From Euonymus europaeus (Eukaryota > Streptophyta > Magnoliopsida > Celastrales > Celastraceae): a stretch of 64,000 bases of DNA. Position 1 is the first letter of the stretch. Each line of letters begins with the position of its first letter. Where the stretch lies: NCBI GenBank assembly GCA_963580455.1, contig OY756969.1, forward strand, positions 9,997,501-10,061,500, in the 5' to 3' direction. Below are positions 46,326 to 60,665 of the stretch, one piece after another. Under the pieces are notes generated by a model that saw only the letters and a program-made list of their open reading frames with translations, was not told the DNA's origin and searched no databases. The position numbers and the translations under genes were made by a program.

Positions 46326-49138
46326 ATTTGTGGTACGTAATTGGGGTTTTGGCATCGAAATAATCAGTGGAGTTTATACTCATAAAATTTGACATAGAAG
46401 AACAATAAAAAGTGTACACCGAGCAACTTTGATAGTCCCAAATTCCTCAACACTCTCGAAAGAGGTGATTTGATCGGTTTTCTCCAATTAAGAAGGAAAT
46501 TTGTTCTCTTTACAACAAAAGAATTTACGAAGCAAATACTAGTAAATTTGGATATAAATAAATAATAAAAAGTGTATGCCTATCAACTTTGATGATTCGG
46601 AATTACTCAATTCTATCCATGGAGGAGCCTTTAACGGTTTTGTCCATTTACGATACAAAATTTGGGTTTCTGCATCGAAATAATCTATACAGTTTATACT
46701 CGTAAAATTTGACATAGAAGTACAATAAAAAGTGTACACAAAGCAACTTTGATTGTTCGAAATTACTCAACTCTCTCTATGGAGGAACTTTTAACGATTT
46801 TGTTCGTTTGTCATAGAAAGATTGTGTTTTGGCATCGAAATAATGTAGGAAGTTCATACTCATAAAATTTGATATACAAGAACAATAAAAAGTGTACACC
46901 GAGCAATTTTGATTATTCGGAATTGCACAACTCTCTCTTTGGAGGAGCTTTTAACGGTTTTATTCATTTGTAATGGAAAGTTAGAATTTTGGCATCGAAA
47001 TAACCTAGGAAGCCTATACTCGTAAAATTTGACATAGAAGAACAATAAAAAGTGTACGCCGAGCAACTTTGGTAGTTCGTAATTACTTAACTCTCTCTAT
47101 GGAGGAGCGTTTAAAGGTTTTGTCCATTTTTCATAGAAACTTCGTGTTTTGGCATCAAAATAATCTCAGAAGCTTATACTCGTAAAATTTGACATAGAAG
47201 AACAATAAAAAGTGTACACCGAGCAACTTTGATGGTCCGAAATTGCTCTACTCTCTCTATGGAGGAGCTTTGAACGGTTTTGTCCATTTATCAAGAAAAC
47301 TTGGTGTTTTGGCATCGAAATAAACTTAAAAGCTTATAATCGTAACATTTGACATAGAAGAACAATATAAAGTGTACATCGAGCAACTTTGATGGTCCAA
47401 AATTGCTCAACTCTCTCTATGGAGGAGCTTTTAACGGTTTTGTTCATTTGTCATAGAAAGTTGGTGTTTTGGCATCGAAATAGCCTCAGAAGTTTATACT
47501 CGTAAAATTTGACATAGAAGAACAATAAAAAGTGTACACTTAGCAACTTTGATGGTCCGAAATTGCTCAAATCTCTCAATGGAGGTGTTTTTAATAGTTT
47601 TGCCCAGTTTAGAACGAAATTTGTTCTCTTGACAATAAAACAATCTACGAAGTGAATACTAGTAGATTTGAACATAAAGAAACAATAAAAAGTGAATGCC
47701 TATCAACTTTGATGATTCAGAATTGCTCAATTCTATCCATGGAGAAGTCTTTACTGGTTTTGTCCATTTTCGATATAAAGTTGGGGTTTTGGCATCGAAA
47801 TAATTTATGGAGCCTATATTCGTAAAATTTGACATAGGAGAAGAATAAAAAAATGTACACTGAGCAACTTTGATAGTCCAAAATTTCTCAACACTCTCGA
47901 CAAAGGTGCTTTGATCGGTTCTCGCCAATTAAGAAGGAAATTTGTTTTCTTGACAAAAAAACAAATTACGAAACGAATACTAGTAAATTTGGACACAAAG
48001 AAACAATAAAAAGTGCACATTTATCAACTTTGACGGGTCGGAATTACTCATTTCTATCCATGGCGGAGCCTTTAACGGTTTTTTCCATTTATGATACAAA
48101 GTTGGGGTTTTGACATTGAAATAATCTATGGAACTTACACTCATAAAATTTGACTTATGAGAACAATAAAAAGTGTAGAACGAGCATCTTTGATGGTTTA
48201 GAATTACTCAACTCTCTCTTTGAAGGAGTATTCAATGGTTTTGTCCATTTGTCATAGAAAGTTGGGATTTTGGCATCGAAATAATCTAGTAAGCTTATAC
48301 TCGTAAAATTTGACATAGAAGAACAATAAAAAGTGTACACCGAGCAACTTTGATGGTTCGAAATTGCTCAACTCTCTCTATGGAGGAGCTTTTAACGGTT
48401 TGGTCGATTTGTCATAGAAAGTTGGTATTTTTTCATCGAAATAATCCCAGAAGCTTATAGTCGTAAAATTTGACATATAAGAACAATAAAAAGTGTACAC
48501 CGAGCAACATCGGTGGTTCGAAATTGCTCAACTATATCTATGGAGATATTTTCTATGATTTTGTCCAATTTAGAACGAAATTTGTTTTCACGACAACAAA
48601 ACAACCTACAAAGAGAATACTAGTAAATTTTGACAAAAAGAAACAATAAAATGTGCACACCTATCAACATTGATGATAAGGAATCACTCAATTCTATCCA
48701 TGGAGGATCCTTTAATGTCTTTTTCCATTTGTGATACAAAGTTGGGGTTTCAGCATCAAAATAATCTATAGAGCTTATACTCATAAAATTTGACATAAGA
48801 GAACAATAAAAAGTGTACGCCGAGCAACTTTGATGGTTCGAAATTGTTCAACTCTCTTTATAAAGATGCTTTTAACGATTTTGTATATTTGTCATAGAAA
48901 GTTGTTGTTTTGGCATCGAAATAATGTAGGAAGTTTATACTCGTAAAATTTGATATAGAAGAACAATAAAATGTGTACACCGAGCAACTTTGATGGTTCG
49001 AAATTGCCCAACTCTCTCTTTGGAGAAAGTTTTAACGTTTTTGTCCATTTGTCATAGAAAGTTGGGATTTTGGCATCAAAATAATCTAGGAAGCTTATAC
49101 TCGTAAAATTTGACATAGAAGAACAATAAAAAGTGTAC

Positions 49139-49243
49139 GCCCGATCACGTATTAAGCCAGAGATAGATAGGGGTCGCAGGAAAGCGAAAAGTTGAAGGCT
49201 AGGAATGAACTAGAGCAGGTCGTAGATCAGGTTAAGCTCCGTT
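49139..49243 (+). repeat. 105-bp non-satellite insert inside a monomer, copy 1
   Basis: It follows GTGTAC of the monomer head and replaces the usual ACCGAG before CAACTTTGATGG. It contains AGATAGATAGGGG, GCAGGAAAGCGAAA and GATCAGGTTAAGCTCC. It has no similarity to the satellite, encodes nothing recognisable and has no clear terminal repeats. Its source is unknown. Confidence 0.8.
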
Positions 49244-51153
49244 CAACTTTGATGGTTCGAAATCGCTCAAATTTCTCTATGAAGTAGCTTTTAATAGTTT
49301 TGTCTATTTTTCATAGAAAGCTGTTGTTTTGGCATCGAAATAATCTCAGAAGCTTATACTCGTAAATTTTTACATAGAAGAACAGTGAAAAGTGTACACC
49401 GAGCAACTTTGATCGTCCGAAATTGCACAACTCTCTCGATGGAGATGTTTTTAATGGTTTTGCCAATTTAGAATGAAATTTGTTCTCCAAACAACAAAAC
49501 AATCTACGAAGCGAATACTAATAAATTTGGACATAGAGAAACAATAAAAAGTGCATATCTATCAACTATGACGAGTCGGAATTACTTAATTCTATCCATG
49601 GAGGAGCCCTTAACAGTTTTGTCGATTTATGATATAAAGTTGCGGTTTTAGCATCGAAATAATCTATGGAACTTATAGTCATAAAATTTTACATATCAGA
49701 ACAATAAAAAATATACATCGAGCAACTTCGATGGTTCGGAATTGCTCAACTCTCTCTTTGGAGGAGCTTTTAATGATTTTGTCCATTCGTCATAAAAAGT
49801 TGGGATTTTTGCATCGAAATAATCTAGCAAGATTATACTCGTACAATTTGACAGAGAAGAAAAATAAAAATTGTATATCAAACAACTTTGATGGTCCGAA
49901 ATTGCTCAACTCTCTCAATGGAGGAGCTTTTAACGGTTTTGTCCATTTGTCATAAAGTTGGTGTTTTGGCATCGAAATAGTCTCAGAAGCTTATACTGGT
50001 AAAATTTGGCATAGAAGAACAATAAAAAGTGTACACCGAGCAACTTTGATGGTCCGAAATTGCTCAACTCTCTCGATGGAGATATGTTTTACGGTTTTGC
50101 CCAATTTAGAACGAAATTTGTTCTCTTGACAACAAAACAATCTAAGAAGAGAATACTAGAAAATGTGGACAAAAAGAAATAATAAAAAGTGCATACCTAT
50201 CAGTGTTGCTGATTCAGAATTACTCAATTCTATCCATGAAGGAGCCTTTAACGGTTTTGTCAATTTGTGATACAAAGTTCGGGTTTTGCCATCGAAATAA
50301 TCTATGGAGCTTATACTCATAAAATTTGACATACGAGAACAATAAAAAGTGTACACCGAGCAACTTTGATGGTTCGGAATTGCTCAACTCTCTCTGTGGA
50401 GGAGCTCTTAAAGGTTTTGTCCATTTGTCAAAGAAAGTTGGTGTTTCGACATCGAAATAATCCCAGAAGCTTATAGTCGTAAAATTTGACATATAAGAAC
50501 AATAAAAAGTGTACACCGAGCAACTTTGATTGTTCGAAATTGCTCAACTATGTCTATGGAGATATTTTTTTATGGTTTTGCCCAATTTAGAATGAAATTA
50601 TTTCTCTTGACAACAAAACAATCTACGAAGAGAATACTACTAAATTTTGACAAAAAGAAACAATAAAAAGTGCATACCTATCAAGGTTGATGATACGGAA
50701 TCACTCATTTCTATCCATGTAGGAGCCTTTAACGAGTTTGTCCATTTGTGATACAAAGTCAGGATTTCGGCATCAAATTAATCTATGGAGCTTATACTCG
50801 TAAAATTTAACATAAGGGAACAATAAAAAGCGTACACCGAACAACTTTGGTGGTTCGGAGTTTCATCTCTTTTTATGGAGATGCTTTTAACGATTTTGTC
50901 TATTTGTCATAGAAAGTAGTTGTTTTGGCATCAAAATAATGTAGAAAGTTTATACTCGTAAACTTTGATATAGAAGAACAATAAAAAGTGTACACCGAGC
51001 AACTTTGATGGTTCGTAATTGCTCAACTCTCTATTTGCAAGAGCTTTTAACGGTTTTGTCCATTTGTTATAGAAAGTTGGGATTTTGGCATCGAAATAAT
51101 CTAGGAAGCTTATACTCGTAAAATTTGACGTAGAAGAACAATAAAAAGTGTAC
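49139..51153 (+). repeat. 12-mer HOR unit with insert (2015 bp)
   Basis: From one 105-bp insert to the next is 2015 bp, which equals twelve monomers plus about 100 bp of inserted DNA. The unit includes the actACTACTAAATTTTGAC-type C monomer near 50630 that also occurs near 48620 and 63340. Confidence 0.7.
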
Positions 51154-51258
51154 CCTCGATCCAGTATTAAACCAGAGACAGATAGGGGCGGCAGGAAAGC
51201 AAAAGGAGGAAGGCTAGAAATTAACTAGAGCTGGACGTAGATCAAGTTAAGCTCCATT
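51154..51258 (+). repeat. 105-bp non-satellite insert inside a monomer, copy 2
   Basis: Same length and same position in the monomer as copy 1, with about a dozen substitutions (for example ACCAGAGACAGATAGG). Confidence 0.8.
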
Positions 51259-53164
51259 CAACTTTGATGGTCCAAAATTGCTCAACTCTCTCTATGGAGG
51301 TGCTTTTAATGATTTTGTCCATTTGTCATAGAAAGTTGGTGTTTTGGCATCGAAATAATCTCATAAGCTAATACTCGTAAAATTTGACAAAGAAGAACAA
51401 TAAAAAGTGTACACCGAGGAACTTTGATCGTTCGAAATTGCTCAACTCTCTCGATGGAAATGTTTTTAATGGTTTTGCCAATTTGGAATGAAATTTGTTC
51501 TCCTGACAACTAAACAATCTGCGAAGTGAATACTAGTAAAATTGGACATAAAGAAACAATAAAAAGTGAATATCTATCAATTTTGACGAGTCCAAATTAC
51601 TTAATTCTATCCATGGAGGAGCCATTAACGGTTTTGTCAATTTACGATACAAAGTTGTGGTTTGGGCATCAAAATAATTTATGGAGCTTATAATCAGAAA
51701 ATTTTACATATGAGAACAATAAAAAGTGTACACCGGGCAACTTCGATGGTTCGGGAATTTCTCAACTGTCTCTTTCGAGGAGCTTTTAACGGTTTTGTCC
51801 ATTTGTCGTACAAAGTTGGGATTTTTGCATCGAAATAATCTAGCAAGATTATAATCATAAAATTTGACACAGAAGAACAATAAAAAGTGTACACCGAGCA
51901 ACTTTGATGGTCCGAAATTGCTCAACTCTCTCTATGCAGGAGCTTTTAACGGTTTTGTCCATTTGTCATAAAGTTGGTGTTTTGACATCGAAATAGTCTC
52001 AGAATCTTATACTGGTAAAATTTGACATAGAAGAACAATAAAAAGTGTACACGGAGCCACTTTGATGGTCCGAAATTGCTCAACACTCCTGATGGAGATA
52101 TGTTTTATGGTTTTGCCCAATTTAGAACGAAATTTGTTCTCTTGACAACAAAACAATCTACGAAGAGAATACTAGAAAATGTGGGTAAAAAGAAATAATA
52201 AAAAGTGCATACCTATCAGTGTTGATTATTCGGAATTACTCAATTCTATCCATGGCGGAGACTTTTACGGTTTTGTCAATTTGTGATACAAAGTTCGGGT
52301 TTTTCCATCGAAATAATCTATGGAGATTATACTCATAAAATTTGACATTCGAGAACAATAAAAAGTGTACAACAAGCAACTTTGATGGTTCGGAATTGCT
52401 CAACTCTCCCTTTGGAGGAGCTTTTAACGGTTTTGTCCATTTGTCAAAGAAAGTTGGTGTTTTGACATCGAAATAACCTGAGAAGCTTGTAGTCGTAAAT
52501 TTTGACATATAAGAACAATAAAAAGTGTACACCGAGCAACTTTGATGGTTCGAAATTGCTAAACTCTCTCTATGAAGGAGCTCTTAACGATTTTGTCCAT
52601 TTTTCATAGAAAGCTGTTGTTTTGGCATCGAAATAATCTTAGTAGCTTATACTCATAAAAATTGACATAGAAGAACAATAGAAAGTGTACACCGAGCAAC
52701 TTTGATGGTCCGAAAATGCTCAACTCTCTCGATGGACATATGTTTTATGGTTTTGCCCAATTTGGAACGAAATTTGTTCTCTTGACAACAAAACAATATA
52801 TGAAGAGAATACTAGAAAATGTGGATAAAAACAAATAATAAAAAGTGCATACCTATCAATGTTGATGATTCGGAATTACTCAATTCTATCCATGGAGGAG
52901 CCTTTAACAGTTTTATCAATTTGTGATACAAAGTTGGGGTTTTGCCATCGAAATAATCTATGGAGCTTATACTCATAAAATTTAACATACAAGAACAATA
53001 AAAAGAGTACACCGAGCAACTTTGATGGTTCGGACTTGCTCAACTCTCTCTTTGGAGGAGCTTTTAACAGTTTTGTCCATTTGTCAAAGAAAGTTGGTGT
53101 TTTGGCATCGAAATAATCTCAGAAGCTTATAGTCGTAAAATTTGACATATAAGAACAATAAAAA

Positions 53165-54690
53165 GTGTACACCGAGCAACTTTGATGGTTCGAAATTGCT
53201 CAACTTTCTCTATGAAGTAGCTTTTTATGGTTTTGTCTATTTTTCATAGAAAGATGTTGTTTTGGCATAGAAATAGTCTCAGAAGCTTATACTCATAAAA
53301 TTTTACATAGAAGAATAGTATAAAGTGTACACTGAGCAACTTTGATCGTCCGAAATTGTTCAACTCTCTCGATGGAGATGTTTTTAATGGTTTCGCTAAT
53401 TTAGAATGAAATTCGTTCTCCAAACAACAAAACAATCTACGAAGCAAATACTAGTAAATTTGCACATAAATAAACAAGAAAAAGTGCATATCTGTCAATT
53501 TTGACCAGCCGGAATTACTTAATTCTATCCATGGAGGAGTTTTTAACAATTTTGTCAATTTATGATACAAAGTTGGGGTTTTGACATCAAAATAATCTAT
53601 GGAACTTATAGTAAATTTTTTTTACATATTAGAACAATAAAAAGTGTACACCGAGCAACTTTGATGGTTCGGAATTGCTCAACTCTCTCTTTGGAGGAGC
53701 TTTTAACGGTTTTGTCCATTTGTCGTACAAAGTTGGGATTTTTGCATCGAAATAATCTAGCAAGATTATAATCGTAAAATTTGACACAGAAGAACAATAA
53801 AAAGTGTACACCGAATAAAACTTTGACGGTCTGAAATTGCTCAACTCTCTCTATGGAGGAGCTTTTAACGGTTTTGTCCATTTGTCATAAAGTTGGTGTT
53901 TTGGCATCGAAATAATCTCAGAAGCTTATAGTCGTAAATTTGACATATAAGAACAATAAAAAGTGTACACCGAGCAACTTTGATGGTTCGAAATTGCTCA
54001 ACTTTCTCTATGAAGTAGCTTTTAATGGTTTTGTCTATTTTTCATAGAAAGCTGTTGTTTTGGCATCGAAATAGTCTCAGAAGCTTATACTCATAAAATT
54101 TTACATAGAAGAATAGTATAAAGTGTACACTGAGCAACTTTGATCGTCCGAAATTGTTCAACTCTCTCGATGGAGATGTTTTTAATGGTTTCGCTAATTT
54201 AGAATGAAATTTGTTCTCCAAACAACAAAACAATCTACGAAGCAAATACTAGTAAATTTGCACATAAATAAACAATAAAAAGTGCATATCTATCAATTTT
54301 GACCAGCCGGAATTACTTAATTCTATCCATGGAGGAGTTTTTAACAATTTTGTCAATTTATGATACAAAGTTGGGGTTTTGACATCAAAATAATCTATGG
54401 AACTTCTAGTAAAATTTTTTTACATATTAGAACAATAAAAAGTGTACAACGAGCAACTTTGATGGTTCGGAATTGCTCAACTCTCTCTTTGGAGGAGCTT
54501 TTAACGGTTTTGTCCATTTGTCGTACAAAGTTGGGATTTTTGCATCGAAATAATCTAGCAAGATTATAATCGTAAAATTTGACACAGAAGAACAATAAAA
54601 AGTGTACACCGAATAAAACTTTGATGGTCTGAAATTGCTCAACTCTCTCTATGGAGGAGCTTTTAACGGTTTTGTCCATTTGTCATAAAG
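53165..54690 (+). repeat. Tandem duplication of a five-monomer block (~797-798 bp period)
   Basis: Block 53165-53961 is repeated at 53962 onward to about 54690. Shared private variants include AGAATAGTATAAAG (about 53312 and 54109), GACCAGCCGGAATTAC (about 53502 and 54300) and CCGAATAAAACTTTGA (about 53810 and 54609). The copies differ at few positions. Confidence 0.8.
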
Positions 54691-56837
54691 TTGGTGTTTT
54701 GACATCGAAATAGTCTCAGAATCTTATATTGGTAAAATTTGACATAGAAGAACAATAAAAAGTGTACACGGAGCAACTTTGATGGTCCAAAATTGCTCAA
54801 CTCTCTCGATGGGGATATGTTTTATGGTTTTGCCCAATTTAGAACGAAATTTGTTCTCTTAACAACAAAACAATCTACGAAGAGAATACTAGAAAATGTG
54901 GGCAAAAAGAAATAATAAAAAGTGCATACCTATCAGTGTTGATTATTCGGAATTAGTCAATTCTATCAATGGAGGAGCCTTTAACGGTTTTATCAATTTG
55001 TGTGACAAAGTTCGGGTTTTTCCATCGAAATAATCTATGGAGATTATACTCATAAAATTTGACATACGAGAACAATAAAAAGTGTACACCGAGCAACTTT
55101 GATGGTTCGGAATCGCTCAACTCTCTCTTTGGAGGAGCTTTTAACGGTTTTGTTCATTTGTCAAAAAAGTTGGTATTTTGGCATCGAAATAATCTCAGAA
55201 GCTTATAGTCGTAGATTTTGACATATAAGAACAATAAAAAGTGTACACCGAGCAACTTTGATGGTTCGAAATTGCTAAACTCTCTCAATGAAGGGGCTTT
55301 TAACGATTTTGTCCATTTTTCATAGAAAGCTGTTGTCTTGGCATCGAAATAATCTCAGTAGCTTATACTCGTAAAAATTGACATAGAAGAACAATAAAAA
55401 GTGTACACCGAGCAACTTTGATGGTCCGAAAATGCTCAACTCTCTCGATGGAGATATGTTTTATGGTTTTGACCAATTTGGAACGAAATTTGTTCTCTTG
55501 ACAACAAAACAATATATGAAGAGACTACTAGAAAATGTTGATAAAAAGAAATAATAAAAAGTGCATACCTATCAATGTTGATGATTCGGAATTACTCAAT
55601 TCTATCCATGGAGAAGCCTTTAACGGTTTTATCAATTTGTGATACAAAGTTGGGGTTTTGCCATCGAAATAATCTATGGAGTTTATACTCATAAAATTTA
55701 ACATACGAGAACAATAAAAAGAGTACACCGAGCAACTTTGATGGTTCGGAATTGCTCAACTCTCTCTTTGGAGGAGCTTTTAGCGGTTTTGTCCATTTGT
55801 CAAAGAAAGCTGGTGTTTTGGCATCGAAATAATATCAGAAGCTTATAGTCGTAAAATTTGACATATAAGAACAATAAAAAGTGTACACCGATCAACTTTG
55901 ATGGTTCGAAATTGCTCAACATTCTATATGAAGTAGCTTTTAATGGTTTTGTCTATTTTAAATAGAAAGCTGTTGTTTTGGCATCGAAATAATCCCAGAA
56001 CCTTATAATCATAAAATTTTACATAGAAGAACAGTAAAAAGTGTACACTGAGTAAATTTGATCGTCTGAAATTGTTCAACTCTCTCGATGGAGATGTTTT
56101 TAATGGTTTCGCTAATTTAGAATGAAATTTGTTCGCCAAACAACAAAACAATCTACAAAGCGAATACTAGAAAATTTGAACATAAAAAAACAATAAAAAG
56201 TGCATATCTATCAACTTTGACGAGTCGGAATTACTTAATTCTATCCATGGAGCTGCCTTTAACGGTTTTGTCAATTTATTATACAAAGTTGCGGTTTTGG
56301 CATCGAAATAATCTATGGAACTTATAGTCATAAAATTTTACATATCAGAACAATAAAAAGTGTACACCGAGCAACTTCGATAGTTCGGAATTGCTCAACT
56401 CTCTCTTTGGAGGAGCTTTTAACGGTTTTGTCCATTTGTCGTACAAAGTTGGGATTTTTGCATTGAAATAATCTAGCGAGGTTATACTCGTAAAATTTGA
56501 CACAGAAGAACAATAAAAAGTGTACACCGAGCAACTTTGATGGTCCGAAATTGCTCAACTCCCTCTATGGAGGAGCTTTTAACGGGTTTGTCCATTTGTC
56601 ATAAAGTTGGTGTTTTGACATCGAAATAGTCTCAGAAGCTTATACGGGTAAAATTTGACATAGAAGAACAATAAAAAATGTACACCGAGCAACTTTGACG
56701 GTTCGAAATTGCTCAACTTTCTCTATGAAGTAGCTTTTAATGGTTTTGTCTATTTTTCATAGAAATATGTTGTTTTGGCATCGAAATAATCTCTGAAGCT
56801 TATACTCGTAAAATATTAAATAGAAGAACAGTAAAAA

Positions 56838-58751
56838 GTGTACACCGAGAAACTTTGATCGTCCGAAATTGTTCAACTCTCTCGATGGAGAAGTTTTTAA
56901 TGGTTTTGCCAATTTAGAATGAAATTTGTTCTCCAAACAACAAAACAATCTACGAAGCGAATACTAGTAAATTTGCACATAGATAAACAATAAAAAGTGC
57001 ATATCTATCAACTTTGACCAGTCGGAATTACTTAATTCTATCCATGGAGGAGTTTTTAACGATTTTGTCAATTTATGATACAAAGTTGGGGTTTTGGCAT
57101 CAAAATAATCTATGGAACTTATAGTCAAAAAATTTTACATATCTGAACAATAAAAAGTGTACAACGAGCAACTTTGATGGTTCGGAATTGCTCAACTCTC
57201 TGTTTGGAGGAGCTTTTAACGGTTTTGTCCATTTGTCGTACAAAGTTGCGATTTTTGCATCGAAATAATCTAGCAAGATTATAATCGTAAAATTTGACAC
57301 AGAAGAACAATAAAAAGTGTACACCGGGCAACTTTGATGGTCTGAAATTGCTCAACTCTCTCTATGGAGGAGCTTTTAACGGTTTTGTCCATTTGTCATA
57401 AAGTTGGTGTTTTGACATTGAAATAGTCTCAGAATCTTATATTGGTAAAATTTGACATAGAAGAACAATAAAAAGTGTACACAGAGCAACTTTGATGGTC
57501 CGAAATTGCTCAACTCTCTCGATGGAGATATGTTTTATGGTTTTGCCCAATTTAGAACGAAATTTGTTCTCTTGACAACAAAACAATCTACGAAGAGAAT
57601 ACTAGAAAATGTGGGCAAAAAGAAATAATAAAAAGTGCATACCTATCAGTGTTGATTATTCGGAATTACTCAATTCTATCCATGGAGGAGCCTTTAACGG
57701 TTTTGTCAATTTGTGTGACAAAGTTCGGGTTTTTCCATCGAAATAATCTATGGAGATTATACTCATAAAATTTGACATACGAGAACAATAAAAAGTGTAC
57801 ACCGAACAACTTTGATGGTTCGGAATTGCTCAACTCTCTCTTTGGAGGTGCTTTTAACGGTTTTGTCCATTTATCAAAGAAAGTTGGTGTTTTTCCATTG
57901 AAATAATCGAGCAAGGCTATACTCGTAAAATTTGACACAGAAGAACAATAAAAAGTGTACACCGAGCAACTTTGATGGTCCGAAATTGCTCAACTCCCTC
58001 TATGGAGGAGGTTTTAACGGGTTTGTCCATTTCTCATAAAGTTGGTGTTTTGACATCGAAATAGTCTCAGAAGCTTATACAGGTAAAATTTGACATAGAA
58101 GAACAATAAAAAATGTACACCGAGCAACTTTGATGGTTCGAAATTGCTCAACTTTCTCTACGAAGTAGCTTTTAATGGTTGAGTCTATTTTTCATAGAAA
58201 TATGTTGTTTTGGCATTGAAATAATCTCTGAAGCTTATACTCATAAAATTTTAAATAGAAGAACAGTAAAAAGTGTACACCGAGCAACTTTGATCGTCCG
58301 AAATTGTTCAACTCTCTGGATGGAGATGTTTTTAATGGTTTTGCCGATTTAGAATGAAATTTGTTCTCCAAACAACAAAACAATCTACGAAGCGAATACT
58401 AGTAAATTTGGACATAAAGAAACAATAAAAAGTGCATATCTATCAACTTTGACAAGTCGGAATTACTTAATTCTATCCATGGAGGAGCGTTTAACGGTTT
58501 TGTCAATTTATGATACAAAGTTGTAGTTTTGGCATCGAAATAATATATGGAACTTATAGTTATAAAATTTTACATATCAGAACAATAAAAAGTGTACACC
58601 AAGCAACTTTGAGGGTTCGGAATTGCTCAACTCTCTCTTTGGAGGAGCTTTTAACGGTTTTGTCCATTTGTCATACAAAGTTGGGATTTTTGCATCGAAA
58701 TAATCTAGCAAGATTATACTCGTAAAATTTGAGACAAAAGAACAATAAAAA
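56838..58751 (+). repeat. 12-mer HOR unit, copy 1 of 3 (1914 bp)
   Basis: Starts at the monomer head GTGTACACCGAGAAAC. Twelve monomers without the 105-bp insert. A few private bases separate it from copies 2 and 3, such as ACCGGGCAAC near 57322. Confidence 0.9.
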
Positions 58752-60665
58752 GTGTACACCGAGAAACTTTGATCGTCCGAAATTGTTCAACTCTCTCGAT
58801 GGAGAAGTTTTTAATGGTTTTGCCAATTTAGAATGAAATTTGTTCTCCAAACAACAAAACAATCTACGAAGCGAATACTAGTAAATTTGCACATAGATAA
58901 ACAATAAAAAGTGCATATCTATCAACTTTGACCAGTCGGAATTACTTAATTCTATCCATGGAGGAGTTTTTAACGATTTTGTCAATTTATGATACAAAGT
59001 TGGGGTTTTGGCATCAAAATAATCTATGGAACTTATAGTCAAAAAATTTTACATATCTGAACAATAAAAAGTGTACAACGAGCAACTTTGATGGTTCGGA
59101 ATTGCTCAACTCTCTGTTTGGAGGAGCTTTTAACGGTTTTGTCCATTTGTCGTACAAAGTTGCGATTTTTGCATCGAAATAATCTAGCAAGATTATAATC
59201 GTAAAATTTGACACAGAAGAACAATAAAAAGTGTACACCGAGCAACTTTGATGGTCTGAAATTGCTCAACTCTCTCTATGGAGGAGCTTTTAACGGTTTT
59301 GTCCATTTGTCATAAAGTTGGTGTTTTGACATCGAAATAGTCTCAGAATCTTATATTGGTAAAATTTGACATAGAAGAACAATAAAAAGTGTACACAGAG
59401 CAACTTTGATGGTCCGAAATTGCTCAACTCTCTCGATGGAGATATGTTTTATGGTTTTGCCCAATTTAGAACGAAATTTGTTCTCTTGACAACAAAACAA
59501 TCTACGAAGAGAATACTAGAAAATGTGGGCAAAAAGAAATAATAAAAAGTGCATACCTATCAGTGTTGATTATTCGGAATTACTCAATTCTATCCATGGA
59601 GGAGCCTTTAACGGTTTTGTCAATTTGTGTGACAAAGTTCGGGTTTTTCCATCGAAATAATCTATGGAGATTATACTCATAAAATTTGACATACGAGAAC
59701 AATAAAAAGTGTACACCGAACAACTTTGATGGTTCGGAATTGCTCAACTCTCTCTTTGGAGGTGCTTTTAACGGTTTTGTCCATTTATCAAAGAAAGTTG
59801 GTGTTTTTCCATTGAAATAATCGAGCAAGGCTATACTCGTAAAATTTGACACAGAAGAACAATAAAAAGTGTACACCGAGCAACTTTGATGGTCCGAAAT
59901 TGCTCAACTCCCTCTATGGAGGAGGTTTTAACGGGTTTGTCCATTTCTCATAAAGTTGGTGTTTTGACATCGAAATAGTCTCAGAAGCTTATACAGGTAA
60001 AATTTGACATAGAAGAACAATAAAAAATGTACACCGAGCAACTTTGATGGTTCGAAATTGCTCAACTTTCTCTACGAAGTAGCTTTTAATGGTTGAGTCT
60101 ATTTTTCATAGAAATATGTTGTTTTGGCATTGAAATAATCTCTGAAGCTTATACTCATAAAATTTTAAATAGAAGAACAGTAAAAAGTGTACACCGAGCA
60201 ACTTTGATCGTCCGAAATTGTTCAACTCTCTGGATGGAGATGTTTTTAATGGTTTTGCCGATTTAGAATGAAATTTGTTCTCCAAACAACAAAACAATCT
60301 ACGAAGCGAATACTAGTAAATTTGGACATAAAGAAACAATAAAAAGTGCATATCTATCAACTTTGACAAGTCGGAATTACTTAATTCTATCCATGGAGGA
60401 GCGTTTAACGGTTTTGTCAATTTATGATACAAAGTTGTAGTTTTGGCATCGAAATAATATATGGAACTTATAGTTATAAAATTTTACATATCAGAACAAT
60501 AAAAAGTGTACACCAAGCAACTTTGAGGGTTCGGAATTGCTCAACTCTCTCTTTGGAGGAGCTTTTAACGGTTTTGTCCATTTGTCATACAAAGTTGGGA
60601 TTTTTGCATCGAAATAATCTAGCAAGATTATACTCGTAAAATTTGAGACAAAAGAACAATAAAAA
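58752..60665 (+). repeat. 12-mer HOR unit, copy 2 of 3 (1914 bp)
   Basis: Exactly 1914 bp after copy 1 and nearly identical to it throughout. Confidence 0.92.

Noticed and set aside
48345..48375. GGTTCGAAATTGC in many monomers resembles a tRNA/SINE B box (GGTTCGANTCC)
   Set aside because: The match is partial, many monomers have GGTCCGAAATTG instead, no convincing A box sits at the right distance, and there is no tRNA fold. Pol III activity is not supported.
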